This document shows positions 21,644-27,899 of a stretch of 27,899 nt of DNA, piece after piece. The notes under the pieces were generated by a model that worked only from the letters and a program-made list of their open reading frames with translations, was not told the DNA's origin and did not search any database. Positions within the stretch are counted from its first letter, which is position 1. Each line of letters starts with the position of its first letter. The translations under genes were made by a program, and so were the position numbers. Source of the stretch: Ministeria vibrans ATCC 50519 (lineage: Eukaryota > Opisthokonta > Filasterea). The stretch lies in assembly GCA_943704425.1 (NCBI GenBank), contig CALSCP010001894.1, positions 8,984 through 36,882 of the forward strand. Direction: 5' to 3'.

Positions 21644-21967
21644 CAGAGCATCAACTGTCACTGAAGTGAGAAAAAGAATTAAGAAATTGAAATTTTGCTG
21701 TTTGCTCTTCTAATTTTCGGTTGTTTAGTGTTGGAATATCACGAAATACTTATTATAATATAAGCGCTACAAGCGCGTTATGACTTATGACTTATGTTGC
21801 ATTGCTGATAGTCAAAAGCCGAAACCACTGTCACGGTGTCAGTCAGGTCAAAGTCAGTCAGTCAGTCAATATCATGTCTTGTCTCTCGAGTGTCTGTCGT
21901 CGGTCGGAAAGAGAAGAAAAAGAAAATCGTTACACTACGGGCTTTACAAGGTTCACTCTCGTCCCTC
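21644..21967. other. 324-bp spacer between MAX (3') and JmjC gene (5')
   Basis: These two genes are tandem on the minus strand. The spacer contains short direct repeats (TTATGACTTATGACTTATG near 21778, GTCAGTCAGTCAGTC near 21853) and a probable 3' splice site near 21661 that may belong to an unmapped 5' exon of the JmjC gene. Confidence 0.45.
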
Positions 21968-22697
21968 CTAGGGTTGCAGGTCGGGCGGAATCCCCGACGA
22001 TGCCTCCAAGTCGGTGATCTCTCGCATGAGCTTGTCATTTTCCCGCTGCAATTGCTCCAGCTACAAGAAGAGGATCACTCAGTCACAGAGCACAGACGCG
22101 CCACCCCCTCGCATCCTTCCATCCGTCGCGCTTCACATGTCCTTACCTCCGATTTCTCAACGAGTGCCTTCTTTTTCATCTCCCGAATGTAATCTGTCGC
22201 CTAAAAAGTGCACAAAATGCGTTTTGACAAGTTCGAACGAAAACAGTTCATCGACACACCTTGTTGAGAATGGCAGAGCGTGAGGGCGCGTCGTCTGACA
22301 TGGCAGGCACCGCTGACTTGAGAGTCGCAAACTGCTCTTTGATGTGGTCCCTCTGAACGCCAAAACGACACACAAGAAAAAAAAAAAAAAAAAAAAAAAA
22401 AAGGAGAGAATCAATGTGGCAACGACAAAGAGGTGTCTAAATCAGTCTGCTTGGCCGTCAACCAAATGCAGACAGTGTGCACAACCCGCTGGTGCGCAGA
22501 CGGAGGCGGTTCGAACAGCGGGCGCAGTCGACAGCGCAACGACCTTCACTCTGCCTCTCGCTCAAGCGTACCCTCTTCCGCTCCAGTGCATTGTGGTTCG
22601 CCCGCTTGTTTGCATCACGCCTGGAAGGAAGACGGGCGGCGTTGAGCACAGCGCAATCGATCGAATGAACTTTTTACTTCTTCCGTCCTTCGCTCAT
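21968..22697 (-). CDS. MAX: MAX bHLH-leucine zipper transcription factor
   Basis: MAX is the obligate partner of Myc/Mxd-type factors and binds E-boxes in the nucleus. Five exons (22678-22697, 22572-22620, 22260-22352, 22147-22200, 21968-22060, stop TAG) give 102 residues. The order is a very short N-terminus MSEGRK, a basic region KRANHNALERKRRDHIKEQF with the E-box-reading His, Glu and Arg, loop and helix 2 SRSAILNKATDYIREMKKK, and a zipper ELEQLQRENDKLMREITDLE. This tracks human MAX almost without gaps through the bHLH, though the tails are shorter. The first exon is only 20 nt, and it joins in phase 2 to restore a Lys codon. A run of about 25 A lies in intron 22353-22571 (T on the gene strand). 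It diverges from the Mondo-like gene across 307 bp. Confidence 0.93.
22377..22402. repeat. Poly(A/T) run in a MAX intron
   Basis: About 25 consecutive A on the plus strand form a long T tract 25 bp upstream of the exon-3 acceptor on the gene strand. Confidence 0.9.
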
Positions 22698-23004
22698 GTC
22701 TGCTGCAACGCCTCGCTCGCTGTATGCGCTCTGGTTCTAAACTCTAATGGGAAGGCAGTTTTTTGGTGTCCAGTAAGACTGTACAGCAAAATGCAAATTT
22801 TTGATCTCGATTGACGATTTGCGTTTCCGTTTTGGTGTTGGCGATCGGTTGAGATTACAGATTTGATAAATATCACATGATTTCGTAGCTTTGCAATCTT
22901 GACCGACAACGCCCACGACCGGCACGAGACGCTCTTGAACGCATAGCTGCTCTCCTCCAGCGCTGACCGCAGCCTCCACCCCCTCGCAGCAGCGCGGGCC
23001 GGCC
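22698..23004. promoter_or_regulatory. Divergent promoter region of MAX and the Mondo-like gene
   Basis: A 307-bp spacer separates outward-facing starts at 22697 (minus) and 23005 (plus). It contains one E-box, CACATG at 22874-22879, within TCACATGA; the reverse strand reads TCATGTGA, an M-box-like sequence. The half near the Mondo-like start is GC-rich. No TATA box was seen. Confidence 0.5.
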
Positions 23005-25645
23005 ATGGAGACGCTGGGCTCCGTCTTCGCGCACGTACGCCCTTCCCATGGCCCCACAGCCCCCTCACCCGACACCTTCTTGCTTAGTTTCGCACGCTGA
23101 AAGAGGCAGACACCGACAGTATCAAAGAGGCAAGCTCGCGTCGCTGGCGAGTGTACAGTTCTCACGAGAAGGTAAAAAAGTGCGTTCGACAAACACCCGT
23201 CAACTCACTTCTTCTCTTTGCGCGGCAGTCGGACCCCGTTCGCGATGTCATCGAGCGCTACGGCCTGGTCACGGAAGCGTGTACTTCAGGCCGACGAGTG
23301 CGCACCGAAAGGGAACATTCGGTACGTCTCACGTCGCACCACACGTCTTTCAAACGCACCCCCCACTCATCCGCGGTTGCGCACGACAGGAATATCGCCG
23401 GATAGACAACGCTGTTTGGCGTATGTTTGCACGTCTGCAACGTCGAAAGCGTCGACGTGCGCCTCAGGCTGTGCCGTCAGAGCCAATCGAGGCAGACCCA
23501 ATGGCGTCGTCGTCGTCGTTGACCGACACACACGAACCCATGGACTTTATGCCCACTGCTGTCAGCGATGCTTCCCCATCGCACCTGCTGGGCTTAACCT
23601 CTCCAGGCTTAATCGAAGCGTCTCTATCCGATGCTTTGGACCCCGACACTTGGGAGTGGCTCACGTCCACTTGGGAGCCCTCTGGTAGGATGCTGATCAT
23701 TTCGTGGCGTCGTATCTCATACTTTTTATTTCCTTTCAGACACGATGGATACAACCAGTGATCAGGGCATTGCTGCGCTGCTAACAGGGGCACTGGAACC
23801 CACCACGCCGTCCCCTGCACCGCTCACAGCGTACCCTGCCCATGCAGCTCCGCCTCAGTCTCGCATTGTGACCTCTTCCCTTTCTCAGCCTCCGCCTCCT
23901 CATTCGTTTGGCGCCACAGCGGCTGCTGCGTCTGTTCAAAGAGTCCCCAACCCTTATTACTCGTTTTCTGTGTCCCACTCTTCTCGTGTAAAGCAAGAAG
24001 AAGGCGTTGCTCCATACTTCCCCAACGACTCCATCCCCGAACACTCGGATAGTCTCTCCTCCCGCCGGCCCCGTCGACGAGCCACCCGCTCCCTCTACGA
24101 CGAGTCCGCCACCACAACTACAACGACGACTACAACGGCTGCCGCGTCTTCCTCCTCCTCCAGCAACCTTCACCGCCACTCCGTCACATCCACCCGAGAC
24201 AGTCCCTACGTGAACCTCGACCATCTCAGCCCATCGTCGTCGTCCCTCTCTCCTCCTGCCCACCTCCACCTTTCTTCCTTCCCCTCCTCCTCCTTTGCGG
24301 CGTCTGCTGCTGCTGCTGCTACTGCTGGCGGTGCTGCTACGAGTGCTCAGTCGGCTACCACAACAGAGGAGCAGAAGCGACTTGCGCATATCCAGGCAGA
24401 GCAAAAGCGGCGCAAGGGGCTTAAGGGGGGCTTTGAGGCGCTGCAGGGATTGCTCCCGTCCGACGCAAAGCTCACCAAACAGGCTATTGTCAAGAAGTCA
24501 ATGGACTACATTGCTCATCTCCAGAAACAAGTGAGTATCGTGTGTATGTATGTATGTATGTATGTATGTTTGTATGTATGTATGTTTGTATTTGTGTGTG
24601 TTGTAGATGTGTTTCGTCGCTGTTCTTTCCTCACTGCTCTGTTGCGTAGACGGCCGATCTGGACACTGAACTTACCCAGCTGCGCGCAAAAGTTGCTCAA
24701 GCGCAACTCAAGAGAGTGTATGCACAGTTTGAGAGAGAGTGTGTGTGTGTGAGGAATATGTGCTCACGCGCTCGTGTGTGTCTAGGCAAACGCAGCCGAC
24801 AGAGCCAGCGCCTGACCTGTCCAGTCCCTCTGCAGCACATCTTATGAAGGCTCAGACGGTACATCTTTATGCACTCTTCGTAGTGATATACTTCTTACTT
24901 ATACATAATATTCTCTCTCTTTCAGTTTGAGCACTTTTTTGATCTTCTGTATGAATCATTCTCTGCGTCAGTGCGCCTCTCGTCTACTGCGGCACTGCGT
25001 TCGTCCATTTCAATGTGGCTTACAGCCACGTTTACGCAGGATCGTCTGCAACAGGTAAGTTGCATTGTACAGATAGAGAGGAGGGAGGGAGGGAGAAAGA
25101 AACATATTGATAGAAAGACGAAAGCAATGGAGACCAATCTGCCAATTTTGTGTAGATTGCAAGTGAGGCGGTGCAGCGCAGTGCAAATGCCCATGTGCGT
25201 GCAATGCAGCAGCAACGGGAGGCAGTGCAGCGCGCGCTGGGCACTGTTCTCCTCGGTGCTACACGCGCGCCCCACACACACATGAGGGAATCCACCGCTA
25301 CTTCCACTGCGTCAGCGGCGGCCACTGCCGCCGCCGCCGCTGCTGCTGCTGCTGCTGCTACTCCTTTTCCTTCTGCTCATGCCAATCCTGGAAGTACTAC
25401 TGATCTCTAATGCACCTGCACACACACACACGTTGCATCGCTCACACATTTTCTTGTTTGTTGCAGTGGACAATCTCTTAGCCACTCTCATTGCATTTGC
25501 AAACAATCCGGGCGCTGTGGCCAATGCTGCTGCCGCTGCTTCCGCCTCCACAGCCTCCTCATCTGCTGCCCCCGTACCCCCCGACCACGCAACTCTCATG
25601 GCTCTCCTTAATCATGCTCAGCGTCACTCTAACAACAATCATTAA
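23005..25645 (+). CDS. Mondo-like (MLXIP/ChREBP-type) bHLH-zip factor
   Basis: Mondo proteins are nutrient-responsive factors that pair with MLX and bind ChoRE/E-box DNA. Ten exons give 659 residues: 23005-23034, 23088-23171, 23229-23321, 23390-23684, 23740-24530, 24650-24717, 24786-24858, 24926-25054, 25156-25393 and 25467-25645 (stop TAA). EYRRIDNAVWRMFARLQRRK (about 70-89) resembles the last block of the Mondo conserved region. A Ser/Pro/Ala-rich linker follows. The bHLH (377-431) begins LAHIQAEQKRRKGLKGGFEA, with HxxxExxRR E-box contacts and the HIxAEQKRR basic region of Mondo/MLX. The zipper is TADLDTELTQLRAKVAQAQL. FEHFFDLLYESFSASVRLSS (479-498) matches the C-terminal WMC dimerisation and cytoplasmic-retention domain of MLX and Mondo. 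The tail has poly-Ala tracts. MLX shares the bHLH and tail, so the call of Mondo rests on the N-terminal block. The start and first two exons are the least certain. Confidence 0.8.
24541..24602. repeat. (TATG)n microsatellite in a Mondo-like gene intron
   Basis: GTATGTATGTATG units with TTTG interruptions follow directly after the GTGAGT donor at 24531. Confidence 0.9.
25071..25121. repeat. Diverged minisatellite copy in a Mondo-like gene intron
   Basis: GGGAGAAAGAAACATATTGA and a flanking GATAGA resemble the 22-bp AGAAAGAAACAAAGTGATAG unit of the beta-helix intron. Confidence 0.5.
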
Positions 25646-25716
25646 AACCACTGTATTATAACACTTATACTTATTACAAAAGAGACGTATTATTTTGATC
25701 GTGTCAACATCGACAA

Positions 25717-26441
25717 CTACAGCGTTGTCCATAATACCACACTCACTCGGGGGGCGCGGTGCAGTGTCGTAGGAAGAGCACTCCCATCCAGTTGATCTGC
25801 ATTCGCAATGTTGGTCGTCAAATCGTCAGAGTCGCTCAAACGAATGCCATGAGCGAAACTATGAATGACGGAGAAGCTTAGAGAGATCTTTTTGAATGAT
25901 CATGACCCACGCTTGCATACTCGTAAACTGATTGGTTGCGAGTTGACAACACTGAACCGGGCGGAAGGTAGACGCGTAGGGTCTCGGGCGTTGCCAGCAG
26001 CTCAGAGTGGACACTCGTCCCGCTGTGCCCATTCACAGTGCAGGGAACTGTCTGCTCCTCTGTCTGAGGCACACGCCAGAACGAAAGCACCGAGGCACTC
26101 CCAAGAGTCACCACAAACGTAGCGCCGACATAGCCGTCCTTGTGCGGTATCATTTCATAGGGTGTTCGCCAGTAGAAGTTCACCGAAACTTGTGCGATCT
26201 CCTCCCCATCCCGCAACAGCTTCTGTGCCTTGAGTGCGTCCACGATTGTAGACACAAAAGAAGGATAGTTTGTGGGCGCAAAGGCGGTCAGACGAGGCGC
26301 ATGGATGGAGCGGGTAATGCCACGGTTGCGCAGTGGGAAGTTCACTGCCGCCGCTGCCGAGTAGCACTCTCGAGACTGTGCCTCGTCCAGAAATTGAGCC
26401 AGAAACTGGCTGTCAGGAAGGCCGGGCACTGGCGATGCCAT
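25717..26441 (-). CDS. AlkB-family 2OG-Fe(II) dioxygenase, ALKBH6-like
   Basis: AlkB enzymes oxidatively remove alkyl groups from nucleic acids. Two exons, 25921-26441 and 25717-25858 (stop TAG), give 220 residues. The N-terminus MASPVPGLPDSQFLAQFLDE leads to NFYWRTPYEMIPHKDGYVGA with the HxD pair (His100, Asp102), then TLGSASVLSFWR. The second exon restores VYDFAHGIRLSD with the distal His177. The usual end motif RxxxxxR reads RVSVVLW (Arg211 to Trp217), so the second Arg is replaced. Length, HxDG context, PPGSVLSTRNQSVYDFAHGI and the short C-terminus fit ALKBH6 best; assignment among ALKBH subtypes is tentative. The junction uses donor GTATGC in phase 2 and is the only one that restores HGI. 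It converges on the Mondo-like gene (71 bp) and diverges from PDI (120 bp). Confidence 0.85.
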
Positions 26442-26561
26442 AGAAATCCCTTTCTTCTTTCGGATGTGGACAAAAATGTGACTAGATCAGTCGATATTCA
26501 TCACACACAATCTCACTGCTGACTGCTCGAGGCTCACTATTTTCACTTATCCAACTTCAAC
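26442..26561. promoter_or_regulatory. Divergent promoter region of AlkB-like and PDI genes
   Basis: A 120-bp spacer separates outward-facing starts. No specific element was recognised; the call rests on the geometry. Confidence 0.4.
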
Positions 26562-27765
26562 ATGCGCCTGGTATGGCTTGTCATTGCCATTTCGTTGATG
26601 GCACGCTCTGTGTTTGCCGATACGGACGAAGGAACGACGCATGTTGTTGCGCTCACGGATGAAACGTTTGCCGAAAGCATCAACGCCGCTCCCATTGCGC
26701 TTGTCGAGTTCTACGCCCCCTGGTGTGGCCATTGCAAGTCACTTGAGCCTGAATACGAGAAGGCAGCTGCAGAATTGGCGGTAAGACGGCTGAAAGTGAC
26801 TGGCCAATAGAACGTCAGACCGTGTCACAAACTTGGCGTCTGCCCATATCCCTCGCAGCGCTCCCTTCCTGCCGCGCCTGCCCTCCCTTTGCCCTTTCCC
26901 AGTGTCTCTCTGCGCCATTGCGCTGCGTTGTTTCGCCGATGGCCAGTCAGCTGATGTTGTGTCGTGTAGCAACACACTCCGCCAGTGCCCCTCTTCAAGG
27001 TGGACGCCACAGTGGCGACGGGTCTCGCCGAGCAATTCTCGATTCAGGGTTACCCTACACTGAAGGTTTTCCGCAAGGGAGACGCCTTCGACTTTGAGGG
27101 AGGACGCACAGCCGAGACCATTGTTGCTGAAATGCACAAGCAGGCGGATCCGTCGTACGAGCCGCCGGTGAGCGCCGTTGTGACGCTCACCGACCAGACA
27201 TTCAGTGACTACGTCAACGTCGACCAGACCAAGCTGGTGCTGGTGGAGTTCTACGCCCCGTGGTGCGGCCATTGCAAGCGACTCGCACCCGAGTACGAGC
27301 GGGCGGCGACTCGTCTCGCTCCTCTCGGCATCATTCTAGCCAAAATCGACGCCTCGGCCCACACTCAGTCGGCCCAACAGTAACGCGAGAAAAATCAAAG
27401 AGAATAGAGAGAGAGAGAGAGAGAGAATTTGTCTGATCTGTGCATTGTAGTTATGATGTCAAAGGCTTTCCAACATTGATTCTGTTCCGCAAAGGCCAAC
27501 GCTACGAATTCCCTTCGAGTGCACGCACTGAAAACGCCATTGTCGAAGAGATGGAGCTCCAAGCGACCCCAGCCGCACAAATGCTGACGGCCAAGCACCA
27601 GGTGGCGTCGTTCTGGGACGACCGGGACCAGGCAGGCGTCGTGGCCTTCTTGCCCTCCCTCAAGGTACTCTCACATTGTTCAAATTGTTCTCTCACACTC
27701 TCTTGTTCTTCTTTCTCTCTCCTTTATTTCTTTGTCTTTGTTTTCTATCACTTTGTTCTCTGTCA

Positions 27766-27860
<95 letters not shown>

Positions 27861-27899
27861 CCTCTCTCTCTCTCTCGCCTGTCTGTCTAACTGTGTAGA
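26562..27899 (+). CDS. Multi-thioredoxin protein disulfide isomerase (ERp72/PDIA4-like), 3' end outside window
   Basis: This ER enzyme forms and rearranges disulfide bonds in secreted proteins. Exons are 26562-26780, 26970-27379 and 27451-27664; a fourth begins at 27899 after a (CT)n intron. [19 protein letters not shown] is a signal peptide. The first thioredoxin domain has [20 protein letters not shown] and [12 protein letters not shown] second follows directly with [20 protein letters not shown] and [15 protein letters not shown]. Both CGHC active sites and the cis-Pro loops are intact. Two adjacent catalytic domains at the N-terminus fit the a0-a-b-b'-a' order of ERp72 rather than classical PDI (a-b-b'-a'). 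The sequence after the second domain ([20 protein letters not shown]) starts a b-type domain. The third CGHC and ER-retention signal would lie beyond the window. Confidence 0.92.
27735..27880. repeat. Minisatellite copy plus (CT)n tract in a PDI intron
   Basis: TTTCTATCACTTTGTTCTCT at about 27744 matches the reverse complement of the 22-bp unit at 4421-4612. It is followed by about 100 bp of (CT)n with CCCT interruptions. Confidence 0.85.

Noticed and set aside
22344-22814. Plus-strand 156-residue frame with a poly-Lys start
   Set aside because: Poly-Lys comes from the A-run in a MAX intron and the rest is antisense to MAX exons.

Overview
This window is nuclear DNA from an intron-rich, gene-dense eukaryote. 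Every coding model needs short GT-AG introns, TAA, TGA and TAG all act as stops, and introns and spacers are full of (TAA)n, (CA)n and (CT)n microsatellites. The gene set fits a unicellular holozoan or a close opisthokont relative: a Notch-style EGF receptor-like protein, MAX, a Mondo-type bHLH-zip factor, a GT54 MGAT4 enzyme, ATAD5, SMC6, TMEM170 and an ERp72-type PDI. This placement is an inference; no rRNA, tRNA or other species marker was seen.

Layout: 53-3814 (+) 3' part of a membrane protein with at least 21 EGF modules; 3967-6542 (-) 3' part of a right-handed beta-helix protein, 11 exons; 6960-8374 (-) 5' part of SMC6, 4 exons, stopping abruptly at a (CT)n tract; 8672-13151 (+) ATAD5/Elg1; 13173-14444 (-) amidase; 14719-16232 (+) MGAT4-like glycosyltransferase; 16325-18767 (-) arylsulfatase, 11 exons; 18960-19510 (+) TMEM170; 19908-21643 (-) membrane-anchored JmjC/cupin_8 protein; 21968-22697 (-) MAX; 23005-25645 (+) Mondo-like bHLH-zip factor, 10 exons; 25717-26441 (-) ALKBH6-like AlkB protein; 26562 to the window end (+) ERp72-like PDI, running off the edge. 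Exon borders were worked out by hand. In every multi-exon model the reading phase is consistent across all junctions; for several junctions family conservation decided between candidate sites.

Functional groups: SMC6 and ATAD5 (genome maintenance) are head to head. MAX and the Mondo-like gene, both E-box-binding bHLH-zip factors of one regulatory network, are also head to head. MGAT4, sulfatase, PDI, TMEM170 and the EGF and beta-helix proteins belong to the secretory or surface systems. Nearly every gene is on the opposite strand to its neighbour, giving alternating divergent (120-307 bp) and convergent (21-397 bp) gaps.

Most notable points: (1) an SMC6 gene missing its 3' part abuts a beta-helix gene missing its 5' part, across a repeat-filled interval with incompatible intron phases, so either an assembly misjoin or a real breakpoint; (2) the MAX/Mondo divergent pair; (3) a GTAC-rich 5' splice-site set; (4) a 22-bp minisatellite family spread through introns of several genes.
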